The notes under the pieces: generated by a model | Told to the model about the DNA's origin: nothing | The model's database searches: none | What the model saw: only the letters and a program-made list of their open reading frames with translations | Shown here: positions 30,444-41,100 of the stretch, in pieces | How positions within the stretch are numbered: position 1 is the first letter of the stretch | Layout of the letters: the number at the start of each line of letters is the position of its first letter | Origin: Haemophilus pittmaniae | GTDB lineage: Bacteria > Pseudomonadota > Gammaproteobacteria > Enterobacterales > Pasteurellaceae | Assembly: GCF_900186995.1 (NCBI RefSeq) | Contig: NZ_LT906463.1 | Location: 1-64,000 of the forward strand | DNA length: 64,000 nt | Direction: 5' to 3' | Program-made: the position numbers and the translations under genes

Positions 30444-31967
30444 GTGAACGCATTAAGAAAAAGCCTTTTCGTGGCAACTTCTTTGGCGGCAATCGCCGGT
30501 TTTGGTTCGGCTCACGCCGAAATGGTGTATAAGCCAGTTGAACAACCGGTCGAAGCACCAAACCCTAACTTAAAAATTGAAGCAGTGAATGAAAAATTCG
30601 CTGAGAAATATCCTAACCAATTCAACTCGTGGAAAGCGACCGAAAAAGGCGACAAAATCATCTATGCAGATGAACAAGACCCTCGTTTAATCGTGTTATG
30701 GGGCGGTTATTCTTTCGCGAAAGAATATAATGCACCTCGTGGTCACGTTTATGCGGTAAAAGACGTACGTGATATTTTACGTACCGGCGCACCAAAAACA
30801 GCAACTGATGGCCCACAACCAATGGCATGTTGGACTTGTAAAGGTCCAGACGTTCCACGTTTAATCGCGGAATGGGGTGAAGATGGCTACTTTGGTGCTA
30901 AATGGGCTAAAGGCGGCGCAGAAATTGTAAACTCAATCGGTTGTGCTGACTGTCACGATACCACTTCAAAAGACTTTGCAGAAGGCAAACCTGCATTACG
31001 TATTGCTCGTCCACACGTTCTTCGTGCGTTAGATCACTTAAATAATGCACTTCAAGCAAAAGCGAAAGCTGAAGGTAAAGAGCAACCGAATTTAAGCTTT
31101 AACACAGCAGCTCGCACTGAAAAACGCGCTGAAATCTGTGCAAACTGCCACGTTGAATACTACTTCGCAGGCGACTTAAAACAAGTAACCTTCCCGTGGG
31201 ATAACGGCCAAACTGTTGATGACATCGAAAAATACTACGATGATATCGGTTTCAGTGACTGGACTCACTCTCTCTCCAAAGCGCCTATGTTAAAAGCGCA
31301 ACACCCTGACTTTGAAATCTGGTCTTTGGGTATGCACGGTAAAAACGGCGTAACCTGTATCGACTGTCACATGCCTAAAGTACAAGGTAAAGACGGTAAA
31401 GTTTACACCGACCACCAAATCCAAAACCCATTCGATGCATTTGATACCACATGCGCAAACTGTCACGATCAAAGCAAAGAAAAACTTAAAGACATCGTAG
31501 CTTCACGTAAAAAAGAAGTGAAAGATGTAATGGGTCGTTTAGAAGATCAAGTTGTTCGTGCTCACTTTGAAGCGAAAGCTGCATGGGATGCAGGTGCAAC
31601 TAAAGAAGAAATGGAACCTGCTTTAATGGATATCCGTCACGCTCAATGGCGTTGGGACTACGCTGCAGCAAGCCACGGTGGCCACATGCACGCTCCTGAT
31701 GTAATGCTTCGCGTATTAGGTTCTGGTTTAGACAAAGCAGCTGATGCACGCACTAAACTTGCTGTAATTCTAACTAAACACGGCGTGAAAACTCCGGTTG
31801 AAGTACCAGATATTTCTACAGCTGATAAAGCATGGAAAGTAATGGGTATCGATATCGAAAAAGAACGCAAAGCGAAAAAAGAATTCTTAGAAACTGTTGT
31901 ACCTCAATGGGTCAAAGAAGCAAAAGCCAATGGCAAATTAGCTGAAGATACCGCAACAAAACAATAA
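30444..31967 (+). CDS. nrfA: ammonia-forming cytochrome c nitrite reductase NrfA
   Basis: NrfA is a periplasmic pentahaem enzyme that reduces nitrite to ammonium with six electrons. The 507-residue precursor has a signal peptide ending about SAHA. It has one CXXCK motif (CWTCK, the catalytic haem) and four CXXCH motifs (CADCH, CANCH, CIDCH, CANCH). The frame opens at a GTG at 30435, but TGGAG there is the ribosome site for the GTG at 30444 (MNALRKSLF), which is chosen. It is first in nrfABCD; the haem-lyase genes that attach the CXXCK haem follow at 34.5 kb. Codons are strongly biased, as expected of a highly expressed gene. Confidence 0.97.
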   Translation: MNALRKSLFVATSLAAIAGFGSAHAEMVYKPVEQPVEAPNPNLKIEAVNEKFAEKYPNQFNSWKATEKGDKIIYADEQDPRLIVLWGGYSFAKEYNAPRGHVYAVKDVRDILRTGAPKTATDGPQPMACWTCKGPDVPRLIAEWGEDGYFGAKWAKGGAEIVNSIGCADCHDTTSKDFAEGKPALRIARPHVLRALDHLNNALQAKAKAEGKEQPNLSFNTAARTEKRAEICANCHVEYYFAGDLKQVTFPWDNGQTVDDIEKYYDDIGFSDWTHSLSKAPMLKAQHPDFEIWSLGMHGKNGVTCIDCHMPKVQGKDGKVYTDHQIQNPFDAFDTTCANCHDQSKEKLKDIVASRKKEVKDVMGRLEDQVVRAHFEAKAAWDAGATKEEMEPALMDIRHAQWRWDYAAASHGGHMHAPDVMLRVLGSGLDKAADARTKLAVILTKHGVKTPVEVPDISTADKAWKVMGIDIEKERKAKKEFLETVVPQWVKEAKANGKLAEDTATKQ

Positions 31968-31973
31968 AAAAGA

Positions 31974-32015
31974 ACCGCACTTTTATAAGTGTTGAATAGA
32001 AGTGCGGTCATTTTT
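31974..32015 (+). terminator. inverted uptake-sequence pair acting as terminator or attenuator
   Basis: ACCGCACTT (31974-31982) and AAGTGCGGT (32000-32008) form a 9-bp stem followed by CATTTTT. Paired uptake sequences acting as terminators are known in Haemophilus. Here it lies between nrfA and nrfB, so it could reduce read-through and set a high NrfA:NrfB ratio. Confidence 0.75.
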
Positions 32016-32039
32016 AACCAAATATTTGAGGTAATCAGA

Positions 32040-32714
32040 ATGAATTTAACTTCTTTAATCAGCAAGCCGGCAAAAGCCTTGGCATTGCTTGCAATGTTGG
32101 CGATTGCGCCAATGGCAGCAAATGCTGAAGATGTGGCCAAACCGGCTTCTCAGCTCAGCTATGAGCCACAAATGGATAACCAACGCGATCCAAACCAATA
32201 CTGTGCAAAATGTCACAAATTTGACCAAGTGGACAAAACCCAAACCGCTGATCAATCTGGTGGTGAATTGCACTTTGGTAAATTCCATGGTACCCATTTG
32301 AACCAAAAAAATCCAAATAACGGAAAAGCGATCACTTGTGTTAGCTGTCACGGCAACGTTTCCGAAGATCACCGTCGTGGCGCAAAAGATGTAATGCGTT
32401 TTGAAGGCGATATTTTCGGTGATAAAAAACCGATGTATAGCGTACAAGAACAAAACCAAGTTTGTTTTGCTTGCCACCAACCAGACAAATTACGTGAAAA
32501 ATTGTGGGCTCATGATGTGCACGCGATGAAATTACCTTGCGCAAGCTGCCATACATTGCACCCGAAAGATGATGCAATGAAAGGTATCTCAAGTAAAAAC
32601 CGCGTAAAACTTTGTGTTGATTGCCACGGCGAACAACAAAAACGCAAAGCCGCAGCAGACGCTGAAAAAGCAATGCCGGCTAGTCCAGCTACCGAACAAA
32701 AGGATAAACAATGA
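32040..32714 (+). CDS. nrfB: pentahaem cytochrome NrfB
   Basis: NrfB is the periplasmic electron carrier that delivers electrons from NrfCD to NrfA. The 224-residue precursor has a signal peptide ending AANA and five CXXCH motifs (CAKCH, CVSCH, CFACH, CASCH, CVDCH). A longer frame opens at 31989 inside the hairpin, but the ATG at 32040 begins a proper signal peptide. The tail is Ala/Lys-rich. Its last codons overlap the start of nrfC. Confidence 0.95.
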   Translation: MNLTSLISKPAKALALLAMLAIAPMAANAEDVAKPASQLSYEPQMDNQRDPNQYCAKCHKFDQVDKTQTADQSGGELHFGKFHGTHLNQKNPNNGKAITCVSCHGNVSEDHRRGAKDVMRFEGDIFGDKKPMYSVQEQNQVCFACHQPDKLREKLWAHDVHAMKLPCASCHTLHPKDDAMKGISSKNRVKLCVDCHGEQQKRKAAADAEKAMPASPATEQKDKQ

Positions 32715-33388
32715 CCGCCTGCTCACGCCGAAACTTTGTTTCCGGTATGGGAGCGGTGATCCTAATGACCGGAACATCTGTAACGTCTTTAGCGAAAGAC
32801 GAAACGGCGGATAAACGAAAACGTTATGCAATGGTGCACGATGAGACTTCCTGTATTGGCTGTACAGCCTGTATGGATGCTTGTCGCGAAACCAACCAAG
32901 TGCCGGAAGGCGTTTCCCGCTTGGAAATTTTGCGTAGCGAGCCTTATGGCGAATTCCCGAATCAGGAATATGAGTTTTTCCGTCAATCCTGCCAACACTG
33001 TACTAATGCGCCTTGTGTTGCGGTTTGTCCGACTGGGGCGTCCTTTATTGATAAAGAAACCGGTATTGTGGATGTGCATAAAGATCTCTGTGTCGGTTGC
33101 CAATACTGCATCGCCGTTTGTCCTTATCGCGTGCGTTTCATTCATCCGGTACACCGTACTGCGGATAAATGTAACTTCTGTCGCGATACCAATCTGGCTA
33201 AAGGCAAACAGCCAGCCTGTGTGGAGGCCTGCCCGACCAAAGCCCTCACTTTTGGTGATATGAATGATCCAAATAGTGCTGTAGCCCGTAAGGTAAAAGA
33301 GCGTCCGGTTTATCGTACGAAAGTGGAATTGGGAACCCAACCTAACCTGTACCATATTCCATTCCAACACGGAGAACCAAGAAGATGA
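32711..33388 (+). CDS. nrfC: four-cluster iron-sulfur protein NrfC
   Basis: NrfC carries electrons from NrfD to NrfB. The 225-residue protein has a twin-arginine signal (SRRNFVSGMG), so it is exported folded through Tat, and Cys motifs for four [4Fe-4S] clusters (CIGCTACMDAC, CQHCTNAPC, CVGCQYCIAVC and CNFCRD with CVEACP). It overlaps nrfB and nrfD by four bases each (ATGA), a sign of translational coupling. Confidence 0.95.
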   Translation: MTACSRRNFVSGMGAVILMTGTSVTSLAKDETADKRKRYAMVHDETSCIGCTACMDACRETNQVPEGVSRLEILRSEPYGEFPNQEYEFFRQSCQHCTNAPCVAVCPTGASFIDKETGIVDVHKDLCVGCQYCIAVCPYRVRFIHPVHRTADKCNFCRDTNLAKGKQPACVEACPTKALTFGDMNDPNSAVARKVKERPVYRTKVELGTQPNLYHIPFQHGEPRR

Positions 33389-34353
33389 CAATGCCAACTT
33401 ATCCAGTTCCTTTCCACACACCAAATTTAGTGTGGGATTCACCCATTGCAATCTACTTGTTTTTGCTTGGTATTTCGTCCGGTGCAGTACAGTTGGCAAT
33501 TGCCTACAAACGTAGCCACAAACTAGAAAACCCTAGCCAAAACTGGATTATCAGGGCGGCGGCCGTGCTCGGTAGCGTACCGACACTCATCGGCTTAACC
33601 ATACTTGTCTTCCACTTGGCGCGTCCTTGGACATTCTGGAAATTGATGTTTAACTATCAATTTAACTCTGTAATGTCTATGGGGGTAATGTTATTCCAAG
33701 TCTATATGCTGTTCTTGGTCGTTTGGTGTGCCGTGATCTTCAAAGAAGATATTGCTCGCCTACTCAACCGTTTCTTACCAAAACTGAGTTTCTTGGTGAA
33801 ATGGATCACGGCCTGTGAACGTGTAATGGGCGCAACTGAAGTGATTTTATTCATTTTAGCTGCAGTGCTTGGTGCTTATACCGGTTTCTTGCTTTCAGCC
33901 TTAATTAGTTATCCAATGCTCAATAACCCGGTATTACCGGCCTTGTTCTTGGCATCGGGAACTTCTTCAGGGATTGCCGCAACATTCTTGTTTATCTTGA
34001 TTGCCGGCCGTCTTAAAGGCGATAGCCATGAATCCCACTTCATTCATAAATTTGAAGTGCCAATTATGGTGACCGAGCTAGGTTTGATCGTCTGCTTCTT
34101 CGTCGGATTATATTTCGGTGGCGGACAAAAAGTAGTAGCTCTTGAGAATGCATTCTCCGGTTTCTGGGGGGCGGTATTCTGGATCGGGGTCATGCTTATC
34201 GGTATCATCATTCCATTGCTTGCCAACTTGGCAGCCAAAGCGGAATTAAAATACAATCGAAACTTTATTATTATCGTTTCAATCTGTGACCTTATCGGTG
34301 TGTTGTGCTTACGTTATTACATTTTGTATGCAGGACAATTAACCGTCGCGTAA
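33385..34353 (+). CDS. nrfD: NrfD membrane quinol-oxidising subunit
   Basis: NrfD is an inner-membrane protein that oxidises menaquinol and passes electrons to NrfC. The 322-residue product has about eight hydrophobic helices and the family start WDSPIAIYLFLLGISSGA. The ATGA overlap with nrfC shows coupling. menA, needed for menaquinone, is in this window at 54.5 kb. A strong terminator follows. Confidence 0.95.
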   Translation: MTMPTYPVPFHTPNLVWDSPIAIYLFLLGISSGAVQLAIAYKRSHKLENPSQNWIIRAAAVLGSVPTLIGLTILVFHLARPWTFWKLMFNYQFNSVMSMGVMLFQVYMLFLVVWCAVIFKEDIARLLNRFLPKLSFLVKWITACERVMGATEVILFILAAVLGAYTGFLLSALISYPMLNNPVLPALFLASGTSSGIAATFLFILIAGRLKGDSHESHFIHKFEVPIMVTELGLIVCFFVGLYFGGGQKVVALENAFSGFWGAVFWIGVMLIGIIIPLLANLAAKAELKYNRNFIIIVSICDLIGVLCLRYYILYAGQLTVA

Positions 34354-34372
34354 ACTTCAGGTTTGCAATAGA

Positions 34373-34405
34373 AAGAAAGGCGTATAAAATGCGCCTTTCT
34401 TTTTG
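34373..34405 (+). terminator. intrinsic terminator after nrfD
   Basis: The stem AAGAAAGGCG/CGCCTTTCTT (34373-34382 and 34392-34401) has a 9-base loop and runs into TTTTT. It separates nrfABCD from the haem-ligation genes. Confidence 0.9.
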
Positions 34406-34427
34406 TCTAAAATAAAGTTTTTTAGCC

Positions 34428-34493
34428 ATATCTAATAAAATCAATAACTTAGATATTATTTTAGATAAAACTTATTTTTTCCTGGGTGCGTTT
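34428..34493 (+). repeat. IHF-site intergenic repeat, copy 10
   Basis: The perfect 8-bp arms ATATCTAA/TTAGATAT bracket the IHF match AATCAATAACTTA. The right end is GGGTGCGTTT. It lies just upstream of nrfE, 40 bases before its ATG. Confidence 0.85.
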
Positions 34494-34533
34494 AATATGC
34501 GGCAGCCCATGTTTTCAACCAATAGCAAAACGT

Positions 34534-36438
34534 ATGATCCCAGAACTCGGTTTTATTTCACTCCTTATCGCCGCCATGGCTTCCCTATTGTTGGCCTTAT
34601 TACCGCCTATCGGTTTATGGCGTAATAATCTAGCCTTAAGCAGTAGCGCTTGGGGACTGGCTTATTGCACAGCAATTTTCAGCACTGCCTCCATTGGTAT
34701 CTTGGCCTATTCCTTTGCCATTGATGATTTCACGTTAGAATACGTAGCAGCACATTCCAACTCACAATTACCATTATTTTTTAAAATAGCTGCAACTTGG
34801 GGTGGCCATGAAGGCTCCATGCTATTTTGGCTATTCTCCCTAAGCCTTTGGTTGGCGGCATTTGCCTTTATCAATCGTCGTCGGGAACAAGCATTCTCAG
34901 CCTTAGTGCTAGCGATTCTTGGCATTATCCTATTTGCTTTCACTATTTTTATTCTGTTTTATTCCAATCCCTTTGGCCGTATTTTTCCTGCACCGCCGGA
35001 AGGACGCGATCTTAATCCGATGCTACAAGATATCGGACTTATTTTTCACCCTCCACTACTCTACTTAGGCTACGTCGGATTTGCCGTCAATTTTGCGATT
35101 TCCTTAAGTGGACTAATTATCCAACGTCCGCTTAGCCAACTCGCCCAAATGATGCGCCCATGGGTACTAACCGCCTGGTTGCTATTAACTATCGGTATTG
35201 TATTGGGCGCTTGGTGGGCTTATTACGAACTCGGTTGGGGGGGATGGTGGTTCTGGGACCCGGTAGAAAATGCCTCTTTAATGCCTTGGTTATTAGGATT
35301 AGCGCTCTTACATAGTCAACTCGTCTCCGAAAAACAAGGGCTGTTTGGTTATTGGACTACACTCTTTTCCTTGCTAGCCTTTGCTTTCAGCGTACTGGGG
35401 ACATTTATTGTACGCTCCGGTGCCTTAACTTCAGTGCATGCCTTTGCCTTAGATAACTCGCGCGGCTATGTATTATTATTGATATTCTTCTTGCTCACGG
35501 TAGTATCCTTAGGTCTTTTTGCCTTACGCAGTCGACAAGAAGAAAACCAAGCGCCTTTCGTACTGCTTTCCAAAAACGGGGCAATTTTACTTATTAATGT
35601 CATCTTAACCATTGCGACTGTTAGCACCTTTCTCGGGACCTTTTACCCAATGCTTTTCCAAGCGATGGGATGGGGTTCCATTTCCGTAGGGCCTCCTTAT
35701 TTTAATAGTATCTTCCTACCGTTAGTCACATTGATGCTATTAGCGATGGTACTAAGCCTAAACCTTAATTGGCTACGTAGCGACAAGGGGCAATTCAAGC
35801 GCCGTCTAATGTTACTCATCCCGGCGTTAGGCATCGCTTACCTAATGATTGCCCAAGTGCTAAATCATGATCAAACGTTGCGTTTCAATGCTTTTGCCTA
35901 CATTCTGCTAAGTTTGGCTATTTGGCTACTATTGGCTACCTTGTGGCAAAACTGGCGATTGATGAAGTGCTCTTATTTAGCAATGATTTTGGCCCATTCA
36001 GGTGTAGCTATTGCAACTATTGGTGCAGTAATGAGTGGTTATTTTGGAAGTGAAATCGGTGTTCGTTTAGCACCACAGCAAACCCAGCAATTGGGTGAAT
36101 TCAATTTTCACTATCAGACCTTCTCTAATGAAATCGGTCCAAACTTTACTGCTGAAGTGGCCTGGTTTCGCGTTGATAAGGCGGATAAGCCTTATACCGA
36201 AATTATTGCTGAACGCCGTTATTATGATGTGCGCACAATGACCATGAGCGAAGTCGGCCTTGATGCGGGCTTTTGGGGGGATTTGTACATTGTCATGGGC
36301 GATAATTTAGGGCAAGGTGAATTTACTTTCCGCCTTCATTATAAACCGCTAATCCGTTGGTTATGGGCCGGTGGCCTATTAATGGCACTTGGCTCACTAT
36401 TATCGGTATGTTGCAGAAAGAGAAAATCCTATGAATAA
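34534..36438 (+). CDS. nrfE: CcmF/NrfE-type cytochrome c haem lyase
   Basis: This membrane protein attaches haem to apocytochromes; next to nrf it probably serves the CXXCK haem of NrfA. The 634-residue product has many membrane helices, the [11 protein letters not shown] element and the tryptophan-rich haem motif [19 protein letters not shown] (split here: [18 protein letters not shown]). It is longer than E. coli NrfE and close to CcmF, so a second general CcmF elsewhere should be checked. A frame opens at 34486 inside the repeat; the ATG at 34534 ([10 protein letters not shown]) matches the family start. The end overlaps the next gene. Confidence 0.92.
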   Translation: MIPELGFISLLIAAMASLLLALLPPIGLWRNNLALSSSAWGLAYCTAIFSTASIGILAYSFAIDDFTLEYVAAHSNSQLPLFFKIAATWGGHEGSMLFWLFSLSLWLAAFAFINRRREQAFSALVLAILGIILFAFTIFILFYSNPFGRIFPAPPEGRDLNPMLQDIGLIFHPPLLYLGYVGFAVNFAISLSGLIIQRPLSQLAQMMRPWVLTAWLLLTIGIVLGAWWAYYELGWGGWWFWDPVENASLMPWLLGLALLHSQLVSEKQGLFGYWTTLFSLLAFAFSVLGTFIVRSGALTSVHAFALDNSRGYVLLLIFFLLTVVSLGLFALRSRQEENQAPFVLLSKNGAILLINVILTIATVSTFLGTFYPMLFQAMGWGSISVGPPYFNSIFLPLVTLMLLAMVLSLNLNWLRSDKGQFKRRLMLLIPALGIAYLMIAQVLNHDQTLRFNAFAYILLSLAIWLLLATLWQNWRLMKCSYLAMILAHSGVAIATIGAVMSGYFGSEIGVRLAPQQTQQLGEFNFHYQTFSNEIGPNFTAEVAWFRVDKADKPYTEIIAERRYYDVRTMTMSEVGLDAGFWGDLYIVMGDNLGQGEFTFRLHYKPLIRWLWAGGLLMALGSLLSVCCRKRKSYE

Positions 36439-36961
36439 AAAAACCCTATTCTTTATTCCGCTTGGTCTGCTCTTAGCCGTATGCCTATTGCTTTTTGCTG
36501 GACTAAAACAGGATCCTAAACAAATTGCCTCTGCACTGATTGGCAAACCCGTTCCTGAGTTTTATCAGGCTGACTTAGCTAATCCATCACAAACCAGAAG
36601 TCTACGTGATTTGCCCGCCGAACCTTTTCTGTTAAATGTATGGGGCAGCTGGTGCGGTTACTGTCAACAGGAACACCCGTTATTATTGGAAATCACTAAG
36701 GAAATTCCTATTATCGGCATCGATTATCGTGACAAACCACAAAATGGCCTAATGATGTTGGAACAAATGGGCGACCCTTACCGCTTTTCCATTAATGATA
36801 GTCGGGGGGAACTTGCCCTCAAACTAGGGGTTGATGGTGCTCCGGAAACTTACTTAGTAGACGCTAACGGTATTATTCGCTATCGATTTTCCGGCATGCT
36901 CACCGAACAAATTTGGCAAACCGAACTTAAACCGCAAATACAGGCATTAACGCATAAATGA
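36431..36961 (+). CDS. CcmG/DsbE-type thiol-disulfide oxidoreductase
   Basis: This membrane-anchored periplasmic thioredoxin keeps apocytochrome cysteines reduced for haem attachment. The 176-residue protein has one N-terminal anchor (residues 5-24) and a thioredoxin fold with WCGYC (Cys75, Cys78) and the cis-proline region [12 protein letters not shown]. The ATG at 36431 lies inside the last codons of nrfE; a longer frame from 36389 would overlap more and lacks an anchor at its start. It overlaps the next gene by four bases. Confidence 0.9.
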   Translation: MNKKTLFFIPLGLLLAVCLLLFAGLKQDPKQIASALIGKPVPEFYQADLANPSQTRSLRDLPAEPFLLNVWGSWCGYCQQEHPLLLEITKEIPIIGIDYRDKPQNGLMMLEQMGDPYRFSINDSRGELALKLGVDGAPETYLVDANGIIRYRFSGMLTEQIWQTELKPQIQALTHK

Positions 36962-38028
36962 AATATCTAAAATTTTTTTTCCTAATCTGCTATTTAGGGT
37001 TATTACCATTTGCTCACGCTGAAATGGTGGATACTTATGCCTTCAAAAACCAAGCGGATCGAACTCGAGCTGTTGAATTGGCTAAATCTCTACGCTGCCC
37101 ACAATGTCAAAACCAAAATCTAGTTGAATCTAATTCACCAATTGCCTATGACCTACGCCTGGAAGTTTATAAAATGGTCGATGAAGGCCAAACCAATCAA
37201 CAAATTATTGATGCAATGACGGCGCGTTTTGGGCAATTTGTAAACTATAAACCGCCATTTCAATGGAATACCGCCCTACTCTGGTTAGCACCTATCTTGT
37301 TATTTGGTTTGGCCTTTGCGCTTATTTGGTATTCCATGAAACAACCATCGTTGAATATCTATTCATCTGGAACAAGCACATTATCTTCTTCTGATCCTAG
37401 AAGCACTCAAAGCAACTATTTACCCGAAGTAACCTCGAGTCCGGCACAACGGCTCAAAACCCTATTACTTATCTTTAGCCTGCTGTTAATTGTGCCGCTC
37501 GCCTATTATTTTTCTCTCGATCGACTAGAACGCGTTCAACAGGGGGAACAGCTACAAGTTGCTGCGCTCAATCAGCGTCTAGAAACCTCTGAAAAAGCTC
37601 AACAAAGCGATCTGATAGAAACCATTCAAAATCGTCTGCGAGCCAATCCGAATAATGGTGATGATTGGCGTAAATTAGCTGAAGCCTATATGGAGGCGGA
37701 ACAATATGACAATGCGCTAATTGCCTTGCGTAACGCGGCACAGATTCTTGGAGAAACACCAGAACTATTAGGTTTAGGTGCGACAGCTCAATATTATTTA
37801 GCCGGGCAAAAAATTACCCCGAAGGTTCGTCAATTAATTGAAGCCGCACTACAAGACAATAAAAATGAGGTATCGTCCCTAAATCTCCTTGCCGCAGAAG
37901 CATTAGCACAAAGAAACTATCCAGTGGCTCTTCGTTATTGGCAACAACTCTTAGATTCTAATAATCCGGCGGTTGATCGTCGCGCGGTAATCCAACATAT
38001 CAAAATGGTGGAAATTTTTAATCAATAA
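36958..38028 (+). CDS. nrfF: CcmH-like NrfF-NrfG fusion protein
   Basis: The 356-residue protein joins two haem-lyase partners. A signal peptide (to about 21) is followed by an NrfF/CcmH domain with Cys47 and Cys50 (RCPQCQ), then a membrane helix near 105-123. A second helix follows at about 165-185 and then a TPR region (about 220-340) like NrfG/CcmI, which recognises the apocytochrome C-terminus. In E. coli these are separate nrfF and nrfG genes. It is the last gene of the nrfE unit, with an ATGA overlap with the thioredoxin gene. The Ser/Thr-rich linker at 125-150 is unlike the rest. Confidence 0.88.
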   Translation: MKYLKFFFLICYLGLLPFAHAEMVDTYAFKNQADRTRAVELAKSLRCPQCQNQNLVESNSPIAYDLRLEVYKMVDEGQTNQQIIDAMTARFGQFVNYKPPFQWNTALLWLAPILLFGLAFALIWYSMKQPSLNIYSSGTSTLSSSDPRSTQSNYLPEVTSSPAQRLKTLLLIFSLLLIVPLAYYFSLDRLERVQQGEQLQVAALNQRLETSEKAQQSDLIETIQNRLRANPNNGDDWRKLAEAYMEAEQYDNALIALRNAAQILGETPELLGLGATAQYYLAGQKITPKVRQLIEAALQDNKNEVSSLNLLAAEALAQRNYPVALRYWQQLLDSNNPAVDRRAVIQHIKMVEIFNQ

Positions 38029-38130
38029 TCGGAAGGTTTCTATACTCACGTAATAAGGAGCATGATTGTTCCGAAATTTGCTAGAACCGATATTAAATTC
38101 AACCGTATCATACAAAATAAACATTTTTCT

Positions 38131-38167
38131 AATCAGTGATGATTCCATGCTTTCTCCATCACTGATT
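38131..38167. promoter_or_regulatory. 11-bp inverted repeat upstream of the autotransporter gene
   Basis: AATCAGTGATG (38131-38141) and CATCACTGATT (38157-38167) are perfect inverted repeats with a 15-base spacer. The right arm ends 20 bases before the hap ATG. No proper T-run follows, so an operator or 5' leader hairpin fits better than a terminator. Confidence 0.55.
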
Positions 38168-38187
38168 AATTTATTTGAACCAATTTT

Positions 38188-41100
38188 ATGCAAAAGACAA
38201 ATTTTAAACCTAAATTTATTGCTGCGTTTGTGGCATTGAACCTCAGCTCAATGACCTTCGCTGGACAAGTTTATTCCGGTGTGGATTATCAATATTTCCG
38301 TGATTTTGCTGAAAATAAAGGCAAATTCACTCCCGGTGCACAAAATATTGCGGTACTAAATAAAAAAGGCGAATCTATCGGCACAATAATGCAAAATGCA
38401 CCAATGATGGATTTTTCGGTGGTTAGTCGTAATGGCGTAGCTGCGCTTGTAGGCGATCAATATATCGTCAGCGTGGCACATAACGTAGGCTATAGAAATG
38501 TTGATTTCGGTATGGAAGGCAGTAACCCCGATCAGCACCGATTTGCTTATAACATCGTTAAACGAAATAATTATAAAAACGACCGTACTCACCCTTACAT
38601 GACGGACTACCATAACCCTCGATTAGCCAAATTTGTCACAGAAGCTGCACCGATAGAAATGGTGTCAAATATGCAAGGAAGCACCTATGGTGATTTAGAA
38701 AAGTATCCAATGCGGGTGAGAATTGGTAGCGGTTGGCAATTTTTGCGTGATGATAATGACAATGGCAACCATATTGCTATGGCGTATAACTACCTCACCG
38801 CAGGCAATACCTTTATGCAAGGTTGGGCGAACAATGGTGAGATCAGTCTAAGTGGTGATGTGCGCCATCCGAATCAATATGGCCCGTTACCGATTTCAGG
38901 TTCTAGCGGTGACAGTGGATCTCCGATGTTTATTTACGATAAAACGGCAGGAAAATGGCTGTTAAACGGCGTATTGCGTAGCGGACACCCTTATCAAGGT
39001 AAAGAAAATACGTATCAAATTGCACGAAAAGATTATTTGGATGAAATTCTTGATAGTGATTTGCTGACAGTATTTGAATTTACGTCTGCTTCCTATGACT
39101 GGACAACGAATGGCAATGGCAGCGGTAAATTAGCTAAAAAAGGCAGCCAAATTGTTGTAAACACTCCGCTTGCCAATTACAACTTACCTTCATCTGGCAA
39201 AGATGAATTCTTTGGATATGGTGGGCCGAACCCGTATATGCCGGCACTTCATCATGGTAAGAATATTTATCTTGGAAATATGCAAAGTAGCACAATCACT
39301 CTGAAAAATGACATTGATCAGGGAGCCGGTGGGTTGACCTTTGAAGGGGATTTTGTGGTGCAGCCTACCAATGATGAAACCTGGAAAGGTGCAGGTATTT
39401 CAGTGGGGGAAGGCAGTACGGTTACATGGAAAATCAAAAATCCGGCAGGCGATCGTTTGTCTAAAATTGGGCAAGGCACGTTATTGGTCAACGGCAAAGG
39501 CGAAAACCTTGGCGATATCAGTGTGGGAGACGGTGTTGTCGTTTTAAATCAACAAGCTGACGAACAAGGCAAAAAACAAGCCTTTAATCAATTGGGGATT
39601 GTGAGCGGTCGCCCAACGGTAAAATTGGAAAGTGCTGACCAAGTCAATCCCAAGAATATTTATTTCGGTTTTCGTGGTGGCCGTTTAGATCTTAATGGCC
39701 ATTCACTCACTTTTAACCGCATTCAAAATACTGATGAAGGCGCACAAATTGTCAACCATAACAAAGGCACGGCAGCAACCATCACGATTCTAGGTAATGC
39801 TCAAATTAATAATGAAAATAACATTAACCAATCCAAAGCAATGGCATTTAACGGTTGGCTTGGTGAAACCAATACCACACTTCATAACGGTCGATTAAAT
39901 GTAGTTTATCGCCCTACGCATGCAGACAGCGTCTTTTTATTATCGGGCGGTACTAACTTAAACGGCAATATTACGCAAGAAAACGGTACGTTGGTCCTTA
40001 GTGGTCGACCAACACCTCATGCCTATAACCATCAAAACCGACCGGCATTAATAGGTCGTCCCCAAGGGGAAGTGGTGATTGATGATGACTGGTTAAATCG
40101 TACCTTTAAAGCGGAAAAATTCGTCATTAACGGCGGAAATGTGGTCGTTTCTAGAAACGTTTCTGCGATAAACGGGGATTGGCAACTAAGCAACAACGCC
40201 AATGCTACATTGGGTGTCACCGATAAACAGGCAAATTTAATTTGTGCGCGTTCTGATTGGACAGGATTAACGAAATGCACCGAACAAACCTTATCCGATA
40301 AAGTCTTTGCCAGCTTAGAGCGTAGTCAAATCAATGGTAATTTTACCCTTAATGACAATACAACATTATCAGTATTGGGATTTGCGGATGTCACGGGGAA
40401 TGTGGTGCTACATGGGCAAAGCCTATATCACTTAGCGCATAATGCAACTCAAACAGGCACACTTGCGCTAAATAACCAAACTATGGGCACAGTTGAAAAT
40501 GCTACCTTAAAGGGTGATATTACTCTCTCTGACCAGGCAAAATTAAATTTCATTAATACCCATTTTGAGCACCAAATTCAAGGTACTAAAGACACCCTGA
40601 TAGCATTGTCTAACAGTGCGTACTGGACGTTACCGAACAGCACAACAATTGGCAATTTAAGCCTCAATAACAGCCAAATTACACTAAATCCGGATTTTGA
40701 AACTCAAGCGAATAACCAAACATTTAACCAACTCACCTTACTAGGTGATTTAAGTGGAAATGGTACTTTTAATTACCGCACTTATTTGCCTGAATACAAG
40801 GGTGATCATGTGGCAGTACATGGTTTGGCAACAGGTAATTTTGTATTAAACGTGCACAACTCCGGTACGGAACCACAAACCTTACAACAACTCAGCTTAC
40901 TGACCCTTAGAAACTCAGCTCAGACAGACAACATCAATATTTCTTTAGCGAATGGTCATGTAGATGTGGGTGTATATCGCTATGAGTTAAAAAATGATAA
41001 TCATGATTATCGCTTATACAATCCGAGAAAAGAGAAAGAACTTGCTGAACAGGCACATCTAGCGAAAGATGCAAAACGTCTATCCGAAGAACAACGTAAA

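Noticed and set aside
32789..33499. 236-codon open frame on the - strand
   Set aside because: Antisense to nrfC; the protein shows no domain and nrfC has clear Fe-S motifs.
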